DNA of 45,593 nt from Paenibacillus sp. FSL H7-0331 (GCF_001956045.1 NZ_MRTH01000051.1:1-45593), one strand, 5' to 3'; positions 24,285 to 32,976 are shown, numbered from the stretch's first letter. Notes: generated by a model from the sequence alone, not told the origin. Numbers and translations: made by a program.

Positions 24285-25283
24285 ATGACGCAGCGAACTT
24301 CCATTCATAGCAGCAGCCCGTCCGATACAGCAGCTTCTGTATATGTAGACAATTACGGTCCCGTCAGCCGCTCGAAGTTCTCAGGGCTCATGCGACAAAC
24401 CCGAAAAGGAAAATATTTGCTGCTGATGTTTCTGCCCTGTTTGCTGTATTATGTACTATTTAAATACGCACCTATGTTTGGAATCGTCATTTCTTTTAAA
24501 AACTATAACCTGTACAAGGGGGTGTGGCAGAGTGAATGGGTAGGCATGAAATATTACATTATGTTTTTTCAAAACCCGGATTTGTTCATTCTGCTGCGCA
24601 ATACGTTCCTGCTGGGCTTCTATAAGCTGCTGTTCGGCTTTCCGGCCCCGATTGTCCTCGCACTACTGCTTAATGAAACGAAAAATGCGATTTTTAAAAG
24701 ATTCGTACAATCCGTCAGCTACTTACCGCATTTTATATCGAATGTCGTGGTAGCGAGTATGGTCATTATGTTTCTTTCTCCAAGCAGCGGCATCATTAAC
24801 CAACTGACCGGACTGCTGGGAGCTTCGCCCATCAACTTTCTGGTCAAGCCCGACTGGTTTCGTACGATCTATGTCGCTTCAGAAGTATGGCAGCATTTTG
24901 GCTGGGAAACGATCATTTATTTGGCGGCCCTGACCTCCATTGATCCTTTGCTTTATGAAGCGGCAGAGATTGACGGCGCATCGCGGATGAAAAAGCTGTT
25001 TCACGTTACGCTGCCTGGTATCGCGCCTGCCATTGTCATCCTGTTCATTATGAATGTGGGCAAGGTGCTGGAGATCGGGTTCGAGAAGGTGTTTCTGCTG
25101 TTCAATCCGGCAACCTACAGTACCGCGGACATTTTGAGCACGTATGTGTACCGGGTTGGTTTGACGAATGGTAATTTCAGCTATGCGACAGCGATCGACT
25201 TATTCACGGGTATCGTCAGTCTGATCTTTATTTATTCAGCCAACTATCTCAGCCGCAAGCTGGGGGAAACAAGCCTATGGTAG
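24285..25283 (+). CDS. LplB-type sugar ABC transporter permease
   Basis: 332 residues with six membrane segments from about residue 50. The family start is GKYLLLMFLPCLLYYVLFKYAP-FGIVISFKNY. The cytoplasmic coupling (EAA) loop is EAAEIDGASRMKKLFHVTLPGI, which docks on a shared ATPase such as MsmX/MsmK. This is the LplB/YteP group of CUT1 importers. No ATPase gene is in the operon, the usual state for this group. AAAGGAG sits ahead of ATG 24285, the first gene of an apparent six-gene operon. The N-terminal 40 residues are polar and Ser/Thr-rich. Confidence 0.9.
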   Translation: MTQRTSIHSSSPSDTAASVYVDNYGPVSRSKFSGLMRQTRKGKYLLLMFLPCLLYYVLFKYAPMFGIVISFKNYNLYKGVWQSEWVGMKYYIMFFQNPDLFILLRNTFLLGFYKLLFGFPAPIVLALLLNETKNAIFKRFVQSVSYLPHFISNVVVASMVIMFLSPSSGIINQLTGLLGASPINFLVKPDWFRTIYVASEVWQHFGWETIIYLAALTSIDPLLYEAAEIDGASRMKKLFHVTLPGIAPAIVILFIMNVGKVLEIGFEKVFLLFNPATYSTADILSTYVYRVGLTNGNFSYATAIDLFTGIVSLIFIYSANYLSRKLGETSLW

Positions 25284-26146
25284 GAGGTCCCATGAGAGTT
25301 AAAATCAGCCTGTTTTCGGTTGTGAGTGCCGTTGTGCTGTCGATGGTAGCGGTAGCAACCTTGTATCCGTTCATCTATATGATTTCCGTTTCCTTAAGCA
25401 GCAGCGTATACGTGCTGCGGAACGAAGTCAGCTTTTATCCAAGAGGAATCAACCTCGATATGTATCGCATGGTGCTCAAGGACCCGCGAATTTGGCAGTC
25501 TTATATGAATACGATTATTTACACGGGTTTAGGTACCTTGATCTCCTTGGTCATTACCTCTATGGGAGCCTACGCTTTGGCCAAAAAAGAGATGGTGTTC
25601 AGAAAAGCATTTACGCTGATGATCGTGTTTACGATGTTTTTCGGTGGCGGGATGATTCCGACCTTTCTCGTTGTCAAAAATCTCGGTTTGATCGATACGG
25701 TATGGGGAATGGTGCTCCCTGGTGCGGTCAGTACCTGGAATCTGCTGGTCATGCGTACCTTCTTTTCGGCAATGCCGGTTGAGCTTGAGGAATCGGGAAG
25801 ACTGGATGGATTGACCGACTTTGGTATTTTTATGCGAATCATCATTCCTCTGTCGAAGGCTGTATTTGCTACGATTGGTTTATTTTATGCGGTGGCAATG
25901 TGGAACAATTTTTACCTACCCTTGTTGTATTTGCGGGATGCCAATCTGTTTCCACTGCAGGTCGTTCTTAGAAATATGATTATGGCAGGTACGGAGGCGA
26001 GCAATGCGGGAGGTGAAAACTTCATCGTTGATGAATCCTTAAAGTATGCGGTAATTATGGTGGCGACCGTGCCGATTCTGATCGTATATCCGTTTCTGCA
26101 AAAGTATTTTTCCAAAGGGGTTATGATAGGGGCGGTCAAGGGTTAG
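25277..26146 (+). CDS. LplC/YtcP-type sugar ABC transporter permease
   Basis: 289 residues with six membrane helices: VVSAVVLSMVAVATLYPFIY, then a large loop with the family-typical VSLSSSVYVLRNEVSFYPRG. The coupling loop is EESGRLDGLTDFGIFMRIIIP and the conserved C-terminus YPFLQKYFSKGVMIGAVKG. It is the partner of the preceding permease. Two starts are possible: ATG 25277, overlapping the upstream gene by seven bases, or ATG 25292, four bases behind AGGAGG. The second gives a 284-residue product closer to the usual family start. Confidence 0.9.
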   Translation: MVGGPMRVKISLFSVVSAVVLSMVAVATLYPFIYMISVSLSSSVYVLRNEVSFYPRGINLDMYRMVLKDPRIWQSYMNTIIYTGLGTLISLVITSMGAYALAKKEMVFRKAFTLMIVFTMFFGGGMIPTFLVVKNLGLIDTVWGMVLPGAVSTWNLLVMRTFFSAMPVELEESGRLDGLTDFGIFMRIIIPLSKAVFATIGLFYAVAMWNNFYLPLLYLRDANLFPLQVVLRNMIMAGTEASNAGGENFIVDESLKYAVIMVATVPILIVYPFLQKYFSKGVMIGAVKG

Positions 26147-26217
26147 CCAAGCTTATTAGATAAAGTACGACCCAACCCGTAAATAGTGATGTACATTCCA
26201 TACGAGGAGAGATGACG

Positions 26218-27744
26218 ATGAATATAAGATGGAGAGCTCTGACAGTTCTATCGATAGTGGCGGCGCTTGCTGCAGGCTGCACAGCACAAACCGGACAGGG
26301 CACGCAGGGAAAGGATACGGGAGCAGGTGAGAAAAAAACCTTCTCGATGCTGACCGAATCGACGACGAACTGGCCGTACAGCAAGGACTGGCTCATCTGG
26401 AAGCTGCTTGAGGATAAAACGGGGGTCAAGCTCAATGTCCAGCTGCCTTCCGGTAAAATGGAGGACGCGATCAATTTGTACGTCGCCTCTGGCAATATGC
26501 CTGACATTCTGGTCGTTCAAAATAAAGCGCAAGCGGACAAATTCGGACAGCAGGGGGCTTTTGTGAATTTGCTCGATTATTTGGACCAGATGCCTAATTT
26601 CAAAAAATGGATTGCCAAGTATCCCGATATTGCCAAATCCCAGCTTGCTGCAGACGGTAAAATGTATGTGACTCCCAATGAAGGCTTTGGTGAAACTAAC
26701 CGTACCATCTGGATGTACCGCGAGGATATTTTGAAGAAAAATGGGTTGACGGCGCCTAACAATTATGAAGAGCTGTATGAAACCGCCAAGAAGCTGAAGC
26801 AGCTGTATCCCGACAGCTATCCATTCGTGTTCCGCGTTTCGAACAGCAGCAAGCTGCAAATTCTCAAATATATGTCAGCTAACTATGATACGTATGACGA
26901 TTACTTTTATGACAATAAGACCAAACAGGTCCGTTACGGGCCAACAGAAGATAATTATAAAAAAATGATTGAATATATGGTCAAGTTTGCTAAGGAAGGC
27001 TTGATGCCGCCCGATTGGCTGACTACGGAAACGAAGCAGTGGCAGGATTTGATTTCAACGAATCGCGGTTTTTTTACAGCTGATTATATTGGCCGTGTCG
27101 ACTTTTACAATACGATTATGCGCAAGGAGAATCCGCAGTTCAACTTTGCCTTCATGCCGCCTCCAGCCGGATTTGCGGGTGCCAAGCAGCAGAATGCGTA
27201 CACCCAATTTGTAGAAGGCGGAATGTCGATTGCCGCGAATTCAACTAATATCAAGGGCGTAGCCAAATATCTGGATTTCTATTATTCGGAGGAAGGCAGA
27301 GAGGTCTCCAGTTGGGGTAAGGAAGGCGAAACATTTGTTGTTGAGAACGGCAAGAAAAAGATGAAATCGGATTTTGTGGACGTTACCGATTTACGTAAAA
27401 AGACGGGTCTTGCGAGCTTTGGAACTTATACGTGGATTGATTTTGACGCGCATCTTTCGTTATCCTCACCCGAGCAGCAGGCCGTATTCAAGGAAGCCAA
27501 GAAGTACGATTCTGAATTGAAGTTCAAGCCGCCGTTTACCGACAAGGAGCTGGAGATTGTATCCACGGTAGGCAAGGCTCTTGAAAAGGATCGGGATGAA
27601 ACGATTATTAAAATGATTTTGGGTGATATCAGTATGGCCGATTGGGACAAATATGTCGCTAATCAGAAGAAGCTTGGACTGCAGCAGATGCTGGATATTT
27701 ATAAAACAGCTTACGAGCGATTGAACAATACGAGCTTAAAATAA
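26218..27744 (+). CDS. LplA/YtcQ-type sugar-binding lipoprotein
   Basis: 508 residues. The signal peptide ends in LAAGC (C21), marking a lipoprotein. A short Gln/Gly/Thr linker is followed by a large extracellular solute-binding fold of the LplA/YtcQ group: FSMLTESTTNWPYSKDWLIWK, MPDILVVQNKAQADKFG, YPDIAKSQLAADGKMYVTPNEG, WMYREDILKKNGL, GMSIAANSTNIKGVAKYLDFYYSEEG. ATG 26218 is preferred to ATG 26212 because the GAGGAG site ends only a base or two before the latter. Members bind oligosaccharides or uronic-acid-containing sugars; the ligand here cannot be told. Confidence 0.88.
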   Translation: MNIRWRALTVLSIVAALAAGCTAQTGQGTQGKDTGAGEKKTFSMLTESTTNWPYSKDWLIWKLLEDKTGVKLNVQLPSGKMEDAINLYVASGNMPDILVVQNKAQADKFGQQGAFVNLLDYLDQMPNFKKWIAKYPDIAKSQLAADGKMYVTPNEGFGETNRTIWMYREDILKKNGLTAPNNYEELYETAKKLKQLYPDSYPFVFRVSNSSKLQILKYMSANYDTYDDYFYDNKTKQVRYGPTEDNYKKMIEYMVKFAKEGLMPPDWLTTETKQWQDLISTNRGFFTADYIGRVDFYNTIMRKENPQFNFAFMPPPAGFAGAKQQNAYTQFVEGGMSIAANSTNIKGVAKYLDFYYSEEGREVSSWGKEGETFVVENGKKKMKSDFVDVTDLRKKTGLASFGTYTWIDFDAHLSLSSPEQQAVFKEAKKYDSELKFKPPFTDKELEIVSTVGKALEKDRDETIIKMILGDISMADWDKYVANQKKLGLQQMLDIYKTAYERLNNTSLK

Positions 27745-27762
27745 GCATTAAGGAGAGCGAGC

Positions 27763-28791
27763 ATGCAGGAGTCTATGAGGTTTGCCATTGTTGGGGCAGG
27801 GGTTATTTCTGATTTTCACGCAAAAGCGATTACGCAGCATCCGCAGGCCGAACTGGTTGCGATAGCGGATAATGTTCTGGAAAAGGCTAGTAAACTGGCG
27901 GATGCCTATAACGTTGCTTCCGTATACAGCGATTATGAGCAAATGATCAAAAGGGAAGATATTGATGTGGTATGTGTATGTACACCGAGCGGTCTGCACG
28001 GGGAAGTCGTTATCGCTGCTGCTCAGGCAGGCAAGCATATCCTGTGTGAGAAGCCGCTTGAGATAAAAGCGGGCGCCATGACGGAAATGCTGGTCGCAGT
28101 CAACAAGCATGGCGTTAAAATGGGGTGCGTATTCCAGCGACGTGTCATGGAAGCATCGCTTGTAGCGCGTCGGGCCGTGCAGGAGGGTAAGCTCGGCAAG
28201 CTGGTGCTCGGTGACGCTTACCTCAAGTACTATCGCAGTCCCGAATATTACCGCAGCGCCGGATGGCGCGGGACCTGGCAGTTCGACGGAGGTGGTGCAT
28301 TGATGAATCAGGGCGTGCATGGTATTGACCTGATCCAGTGGCTGGTGGGCGATGTTCAATCAGTATTCGCCTATTCGGCTCCGCTGCTTCGTGATATTGA
28401 GGTGGAGGATACAGCTGTAGCGGTTTTGAAGTATAAGAACGGCGCCTTCGGCGTCATTCAAGGTACGACCTCCGTGTACCCGGCACAGGAAACCCGCTTT
28501 GAGCTGCATGGTGAAAAGGGCACTATTATTTTTGCTGACAGCGGAATTAAGAAGTGGTCTTTCCTTAACAGCGATGAGGAAATGCCGACTGTTCAGCCAC
28601 GGATTGATTCAAGCAGCAATCCGACTGACATTTCATCGGATGGGCATTACATCCTGGTAGATGATCTGATCGAAGCGATCCGCAATGATAGACAGCCGCT
28701 TATTTCCGGTGAAGAGGCTCGAAAATCGGTTGATCTGATTCTAGCGATCTATGAATCGGCGCAAACGGGTAAAGAAGTCGTTTTGCTGTAA
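27763..28791 (+). CDS. Gfo/Idh/MocA family oxidoreductase 1
   Basis: 342 residues. The N-terminal Rossmann domain starts RFAIVGAGVISDFHAKAI, with VCVCTPSGLHGEVVIAAAQAGKHILCEKPLEI containing the catalytic lysine of the EKP motif. The C-terminal alpha/beta dimer domain has GGGALMNQGVHGIDLIQWLVG, which includes the second active-site histidine. The family oxidises hydroxyl groups of sugars, inositols and sugar acids with NAD(P). It lies 18 bases behind the binding-protein gene with AAGGAG, in the same operon, so it probably acts on the imported compound. Confidence 0.9.
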   Translation: MQESMRFAIVGAGVISDFHAKAITQHPQAELVAIADNVLEKASKLADAYNVASVYSDYEQMIKREDIDVVCVCTPSGLHGEVVIAAAQAGKHILCEKPLEIKAGAMTEMLVAVNKHGVKMGCVFQRRVMEASLVARRAVQEGKLGKLVLGDAYLKYYRSPEYYRSAGWRGTWQFDGGGALMNQGVHGIDLIQWLVGDVQSVFAYSAPLLRDIEVEDTAVAVLKYKNGAFGVIQGTTSVYPAQETRFELHGEKGTIIFADSGIKKWSFLNSDEEMPTVQPRIDSSSNPTDISSDGHYILVDDLIEAIRNDRQPLISGEEARKSVDLILAIYESAQTGKEVVLL

Positions 28792-28836
28792 TGAATTTGA
28801 GATTAAATATAAGGACAAAGGATAAAGGAGTGAGGC

Positions 28837-29769
28837 ATGATGATACCTGTAGAGCAGCAGCCACATCTAATTCGAATTGGAATGATCGGTCTGGATACCT
28901 CCCATGTTACAGCCTTTGCCAAGCTGCTGCATGATACCGACGGAGAGCATTATATTCCTGGGGCGAGGATCGTTGCGGCGTTCCCGGGTGGCTCACCCGA
29001 CTTTGAAAGAAGCGTTTCAAGGCTCGAAGGCTACACGAATGAGCTGCGGGAGCAATATGGGGTAAAGCTTGTAGATTCACCTGAAGCCGTTGCGGAGCAA
29101 TGCGATGCAATTTTGCTGGAATCGGTCGATGGGCGCGTCCATTTGGAACAATTTCGCCGGATAGCGCCGTTTGGCAAACCGGTGTTCATCGATAAGCCGT
29201 TTACTACGGATTATGCGGAAGCGGTCGAGCTTGTACGCTTGGCCGAGCGGGAGAGCATTCCGGTGATGAGCTGTTCGGCGCTCCGTTATGCTGAAGGCTT
29301 AACAAGAGTGCTCGAGGATACACGGACAGCCGGTTCGGTTATCGGTGCTGAATTTTATGGTCCGCTGGAAATTGTACCGACCCAACCAGGTTTGTTTTGG
29401 TACGGGATTCATACGGTGGAGATGCTGTACCGCTCTATGGGCCGAGGTTGTGTAGAGGTTCGGACGACGACTCACGCCGATCATGATCTGGTTGTCGGCC
29501 AATGGGCGGACGGACGTATAGGTGTTATTCGGGGAAACCGCCGAGGTAACAAGCAGTTTGGCGGAATTGTTCACCGGGAGAACGATTCTTATTTCGTCGA
29601 TGTATATGCCAACGGTAAGCCTTATTATGCAAGTCTGCTGGAGCAGATTATGCAGTTGTTCCGCAGCGGCAGTTCAAAGATTGACCTCTCGGAAACGTTG
29701 GAAATTATCCGATTTATTGAAGCAGCGAATGCAAGCCGTGATTCGGGCGGAGTCAAGGTGCTGCTATGA
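28837..29769 (+). CDS. Gfo/Idh/MocA-like oxidoreductase 2 (divergent)
   Basis: 310 residues. The start IRIGMIGLDTSHVTAFAKLLHD replaces the usual glycine-rich loop with GLDTSH, a variant seen in a subgroup of this family. The EKP motif appears as VFIDKPFT, and the downstream pattern FWYGIHTVEMLYRSMGRG holds the active-site histidine. The C-terminal domain is shorter than in the first oxidoreductase. ATG 28837 follows AAAGGAG at 28824-28830. The 3' end overlaps the next gene by four bases. It likely performs a second redox step or a redox-neutral epimerisation with its neighbours. Confidence 0.82.
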   Translation: MMIPVEQQPHLIRIGMIGLDTSHVTAFAKLLHDTDGEHYIPGARIVAAFPGGSPDFERSVSRLEGYTNELREQYGVKLVDSPEAVAEQCDAILLESVDGRVHLEQFRRIAPFGKPVFIDKPFTTDYAEAVELVRLAERESIPVMSCSALRYAEGLTRVLEDTRTAGSVIGAEFYGPLEIVPTQPGLFWYGIHTVEMLYRSMGRGCVEVRTTTHADHDLVVGQWADGRIGVIRGNRRGNKQFGGIVHRENDSYFVDVYANGKPYYASLLEQIMQLFRSGSSKIDLSETLEIIRFIEAANASRDSGGVKVLL

Positions 29770-30659
29770 GCTTGTTTCGTTTGGGTATTATCACCGACGA
29801 GGTGTCCCAGGATCCTGCTGTGGCGATTCGTATAGCCCAGCAGTATGGATTGGAGGCGCTTGAATTCCGTTCCGTTGATAATCAGCCGTTTCATAAGCTG
29901 AGTGATAACCGGATTGCCGAAATTGCTGCAATGGTACAGGAAGCAGGACTCGTTATATGCGGCTTATCCACCCCTGTCTTTAAATGTCGGCTCGATGCTG
30001 CCCAAGAAATTGAAGAGCATCTGGGCATCTTAAAGCGCTCACTGGACATAGCCAAGCAGTTGAAGGTTAAGCGTATACGCGGCTTCAGCTTCTGGGCTGA
30101 TGGTGAATTCCACCTGAAGCTACCGCTAATTGTTGAGCAGCTGCGGCGAATCGAGCCGCTTTTGCAGGAGGCGGAGGTTGTGTACGCGCTTGAATTCGAC
30201 CCGAGCCTGTATGCCTGCAATGCGAGGAAGGTTCGAAGTGTGCTGGATGCGGTGAACTCGCCGTGGATTTGCGGGCTGTATGATCCGGGGAACGATTTAT
30301 GGGACCCTGATGGTGAAGTTCCATACCCTGACGGCTACAACGCGTTACATGGCACAATCGACCATATTCACCTCAAAGATGCCGTGAAAACCGAAGAGGG
30401 TGTTCGCGGTGTGGCAATCGGACGGGGAGAGGTTGATTATAAGGGTCTGCTGCAGCGTCTGAGCGAGGACCAATACAGTGGATACTTGGTAGTGGAAACC
30501 CATTATCGCTTACATTCGCAATTGACAGAAGAGCAGCTCAAACGCCCAGCTGGAAGTGATTTTTCAGCAGGTGGCGAGGAGGCGTCCCGTGAATGCTTGG
30601 ATAGCCTGTTCGTACTGCTACAGGAGCTGGAACTTCTGAAAGGTACTGCCCGCTCATGA
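29766..30659 (+). CDS. Sugar phosphate isomerase/epimerase (AP endonuclease 2-like TIM barrel)
   Basis: 297 residues, a TIM barrel of the xylose isomerase-like family (IolE/IolI/DTE group). FRLGIITDEVSQDPAVAIRIAQQYGLEALEFR is strand 1; metal-site regions are YALEFDPSLY (Glu), GLYDPGNDLW (Asp), DHIHLKDAV (His) and YLVVETHYR (Glu). The start overlaps the upstream stop (ATGA), so translation is coupled. It is the last gene of the operon begun at 24285. It probably isomerises or epimerises the ketone made by the two oxidoreductases. The substrate is unknown. Confidence 0.88.
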   Translation: MSLFRLGIITDEVSQDPAVAIRIAQQYGLEALEFRSVDNQPFHKLSDNRIAEIAAMVQEAGLVICGLSTPVFKCRLDAAQEIEEHLGILKRSLDIAKQLKVKRIRGFSFWADGEFHLKLPLIVEQLRRIEPLLQEAEVVYALEFDPSLYACNARKVRSVLDAVNSPWICGLYDPGNDLWDPDGEVPYPDGYNALHGTIDHIHLKDAVKTEEGVRGVAIGRGEVDYKGLLQRLSEDQYSGYLVVETHYRLHSQLTEEQLKRPAGSDFSAGGEEASRECLDSLFVLLQELELLKGTARS

Positions 30660-30700
30660 AACCGTGAATGTTAAGCAGGACCTTAATTAAAATAAGTCCA

Positions 30701-30739
30701 GCCTGTCCGTTGTACTGAACGCTATTACAATGGGCAGGC
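30701..30739 (+). terminator. Hairpin after the sugar operon (weak terminator)
   Basis: GCCTGTCC-G-TTGTA pairs with TACAA-T-GGGCAGGC with G-U pairs, a stem of about 14 bp. No T run follows, so it may be a processing or weakly terminating structure. Confidence 0.45.
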
Positions 30740-30778
30740 CGATGGTATTATAGCTGACCAAGTGAAGTACGTTTATGT

Positions 30779-30830
30779 TTGACAGATGGCATGCAGCTAT
30801 TGTACAGTAAATAAAGTTAAGTGCTTAACT
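30779..30830 (+). promoter_or_regulatory. marR-type gene promoter and palindromic operator
   Basis: TTGACA (30779-30784) and TACAGT (30803-30808) are 18 bases apart. AGTTAAG-TG-CTTAACT, a perfect 7+7 palindrome at 30815-30830, covers the start of transcription. The same core recurs at the reductase promoter (31316-31337), which points to autoregulation by the MarR protein. Confidence 0.7.
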
Positions 30831-30849
30831 ATTTATTGGCGGTGGTTGG

Positions 30850-31299
30850 ATGAAGAAGGATCTGCAGGAATACGTATTGGATTTACCTTTGCATACGGTT
30901 GCTTTTTTTTCTCTGGTTGAAGCAACGGCCAAATTAGTCGATGTGTCGGAACGATATTGGCAGTCCAAAGGTCTGAATGGTGCCAGAATTCGAATTTTGG
31001 TTGAAATCATGAAGGAGGGCGGCACGATACTCCCTTCCATGCTGGCCCGTAAAATTGGCGTTACCAAATCGAATATTAGTCTCTTGCTGATCCCCTTGGA
31101 ACATGAAGGCTTGATTATTCGTGCAAGCCATCCGAAGGACGGTAGGAAAACGGTGATTTCAATAACAAGTGAAGGCCAGAGCATTCTATTGAAGCACTTA
31201 CCTGAAAATCGTCAACAAATTGCCGACAAAATGAACGTGCTGGAGGAGCAAGAACTGCAGCAATTGCTGATCTTATTAAATAAACTAACAAGAATGTAA
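30850..31299 (+). CDS. MarR-family transcriptional repressor
   Basis: 149 residues. Winged-helix DNA-binding domain at about residues 45-110: GARIRILVEIMKEGGTILPSMLARKIGVTKSNISLLLIPLEHEGLIIRASHPKDGRKTVISITSEG, described here only by its landmarks TKSNIS (recognition helix) and DGRKTV (wing). The flanking helices form the dimer interface. No cysteine lies in a redox-sensor position, so a ligand rather than thiol oxidation is the likely signal. The palindromes at 30815-30830 and 31316-31337 are the probable binding sites, giving control of itself and of the reductase gene downstream. GGCGGTGG gives a weak ribosome site. Confidence 0.88.
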   Translation: MKKDLQEYVLDLPLHTVAFFSLVEATAKLVDVSERYWQSKGLNGARIRILVEIMKEGGTILPSMLARKIGVTKSNISLLLIPLEHEGLIIRASHPKDGRKTVISITSEGQSILLKHLPENRQQIADKMNVLEEQELQQLLILLNKLTRM

Positions 31300-31305
31300 A
31301 ATTTC

Positions 31306-31337
31306 TTGTTGTCCATTTAGTTAAGTGCTTAACTAAA
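31306..31337 (+). promoter_or_regulatory. Reductase promoter with 22-bp perfect palindromic operator
   Basis: TTGTTG (31306-31311) and TTAACT (31329-31334) are 17 bases apart. TTTAGTTAAG (31316-31325), TG, CTTAACTAAA (31328-31337) form a perfect 10+10 palindrome overlapping spacer and -10 box, so a bound MarR dimer would block polymerase. Confidence 0.7.
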
Positions 31338-31364
31338 ATACAACCATAGGAAGGATGTTATCCG

Positions 31365-32186
31365 ATGTCGATTGTTATTACAGGAGCCAATGGTCAATTA
31401 GGAAGTTTAATTATTGAGCAGCTTCTCCAAAAAGTATCGGCAGATCAAATCGTTGCGTGTGTTCGTCACCCTGAACAAGCTATTGCGTATCAGAAGCAAG
31501 GAATTGAAGTACGTTATTGCGACTACGATCAACCGGAATCACTGGAACAAGCTTTCACCGGAGCCTCCAAACTATTACTCATATCAAGCTCCAATCCAAA
31601 CGATACGATTCGGTTGCGGCAGCATGCCCATGTTATAGAGGCGGCGAAGCAATCCAAAGTCGAACATCTTCTATATACGAGCTTTGCTTTTCTCGGAGTC
31701 GGCTCGATTGCACCGTCTCATTTGCATTTGGCCACAGAGCATGCGATTCTGACAACTGGAATTCCACACACTTTTCTGCGGAATGCGTTGTATACGGATT
31801 TTGTTGGAGTGCTTGGTCTGGATACTGCTCTAACTTCTGGGGAGCTGAGCATATACCCTGGAGATTGGCAATTTAATACGGTGACACGAAGTGATCTGGC
31901 TAAAGGAACAGCAGCCGTTCTTACTGAATCGGGTCATGAGCATCAAAGCTATGAGCTGACTGCGCCGCGTCCATGGACCTTTCATGATCTAGTGATTGTG
32001 CTGTCTGAGCTTGCGGGTAAGCCGGTTTCACTCCGTCAGGATCCTCAAATCCACAACTGGATATACGGGTACTTGCGTAAGATCGATACGTCCTCAACCT
32101 CAGCAGATTTGGAGAAATTAATAGGTGGTCCCGTCACTTCACTGAAAGAAAGCATCCAACCCTTTATCACTGCTCAATATCAATGA
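31365..32186 (+). CDS. QorB-like NAD(P)H-dependent oxidoreductase (NmrA/SDR-a5)
   Basis: 273 residues, complete. Cofactor loop MSIVITGANGQLGSLIIEQLL at the N-terminus (GxxGxxG). CVRHPEQA follows strand 2, and LLISSSNPNDTIRLRQHAHVIEAAKQSKVEHLLYTS is characteristic of the NAD(P)H:quinone oxidoreductase 2 (QorB/YtfG) group; TFLRNALYTDF follows. These enzymes reduce quinones or other electrophiles. The linked MarR repressor and identical operators suggest induction by a toxic aromatic compound or quinone. AGGAAGG precedes the ATG; a terminator follows at 32221-32252. Confidence 0.88.
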   Translation: MSIVITGANGQLGSLIIEQLLQKVSADQIVACVRHPEQAIAYQKQGIEVRYCDYDQPESLEQAFTGASKLLLISSSNPNDTIRLRQHAHVIEAAKQSKVEHLLYTSFAFLGVGSIAPSHLHLATEHAILTTGIPHTFLRNALYTDFVGVLGLDTALTSGELSIYPGDWQFNTVTRSDLAKGTAAVLTESGHEHQSYELTAPRPWTFHDLVIVLSELAGKPVSLRQDPQIHNWIYGYLRKIDTSSTSADLEKLIGGPVTSLKESIQPFITAQYQ

Positions 32187-32220
32187 TGTCTATGAATTTG
32201 TCTATGAATTCTTTTACGAA

Positions 32221-32252
32221 AAACCCAGGTTTCACGATGCTTGGGCTTTTTT
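32221..32252 (+). terminator. Terminator after the QorB-like gene
   Basis: CCCAGG (32224-32229) pairs with CTTGGG (32240-32245) with one mismatch-tolerant G-T, flanked by A and T runs (six T). Confidence 0.7.
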
Positions 32253-32334
32253 CTGTACATATCGGTTTCGATACTGTATATTTCAACATACTAGGTTTAA
32301 TAATTAAGTATACAACTTATAGCGGAGTGATTAT

Positions 32335-32514
32335 TTGAGTAAAGCTAAGGGCAAGGGTGGAACCGGTAGAGGAACAGACAGTAAAGGCTGGAATCGATGG
32401 CAAGCTAGCGCCAACAGAGCCAAGAACTCTCCCAAACCGTATACGAGCAAAGCAGATAAAGCAGGCGGTACTAAGAACGCTGGCAGTAATAAAGGTGACA
32501 AATCGGACAAGTAG
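32335..32514 (+). CDS. Small basic protein, DUF3934-like
   Basis: 59 residues, TTG start at 32335 with a GGAG site at 32324-32327. The sequence begins MSKAKGKGGTGRGTDSKGW and continues NRWQASANRAKN, then a Lys/Gly/Ser/Asn-rich tail. It resembles, from memory, the small DUF3934 family of Bacillus, which are very basic Gly/Lys-rich peptides with a central WxRWQASANRAK motif and no known function. Composition suggests binding to nucleic acid or membranes. The HEAT-repeat gene starts 18 bases after the stop, so the two are probably one transcript. Confidence 0.7.
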   Translation: MSKAKGKGGTGRGTDSKGWNRWQASANRAKNSPKPYTSKADKAGGTKNAGSNKGDKSDK

Positions 32515-32532
32515 ACAAAGGAGATCGATGGT

Positions 32533-32976
32533 TTGAATAACATAGCAGCACAGAGTGAATTGCCCCCCAATTATGAGGGATTAGTCAAGTCAGCCAATCG
32601 TACAGCGAATTGGAAAGAACGGTTGGATGCGGTTGAAGAGCTGGGTCAGTGGAACAACCAACAAGTTATCAGTGTGCTTACACGGATCATGAACAACGAT
32701 ACGGTATTCCAAGTTCAAGAGGCTGCGTTCCATAAGCTGAAGGCTTTCGGTGAAGAGGTCCAACTGCCCTCGAAGAAAAAAGGCGAACTGATTAAAGGAG
32801 CTGCCAAAATATTTACAAGAATTAAAAAGAGCTTGCCTGAAGGCCATACGTATGAAGAATTCAAAGAAAAATTGAAAAAGATGAGAACTGATGTGTATGA
32901 CACTTACGAAGGCGAAAAGGGCGCGGATTTTGATACGTGGCTTGAGCAAACCTGGGCGTCATTAACAAAAAAATAG
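32533..32976 (+). CDS. HEAT-repeat protein
   Basis: 147 residues, TTG start with AAGGAG ten bases upstream. Residues about 20-75 form two HEAT-like helical pairs (NWKERLDAVEELGQWNNQQVISVLTRIM, NDTVFQVQEAAFHKLKAFGE). The C-terminal half is basic and helical, then acidic (KGAAKIFTRIKKSLPEGHTYEEFKEKLKKM). No catalytic motif is visible. It is a probable protein-interaction adaptor, co-transcribed with the small basic protein upstream. Function is unknown. Confidence 0.75.
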   Translation: MNNIAAQSELPPNYEGLVKSANRTANWKERLDAVEELGQWNNQQVISVLTRIMNNDTVFQVQEAAFHKLKAFGEEVQLPSKKKGELIKGAAKIFTRIKKSLPEGHTYEEFKEKLKKMRTDVYDTYEGEKGADFDTWLEQTWASLTKK

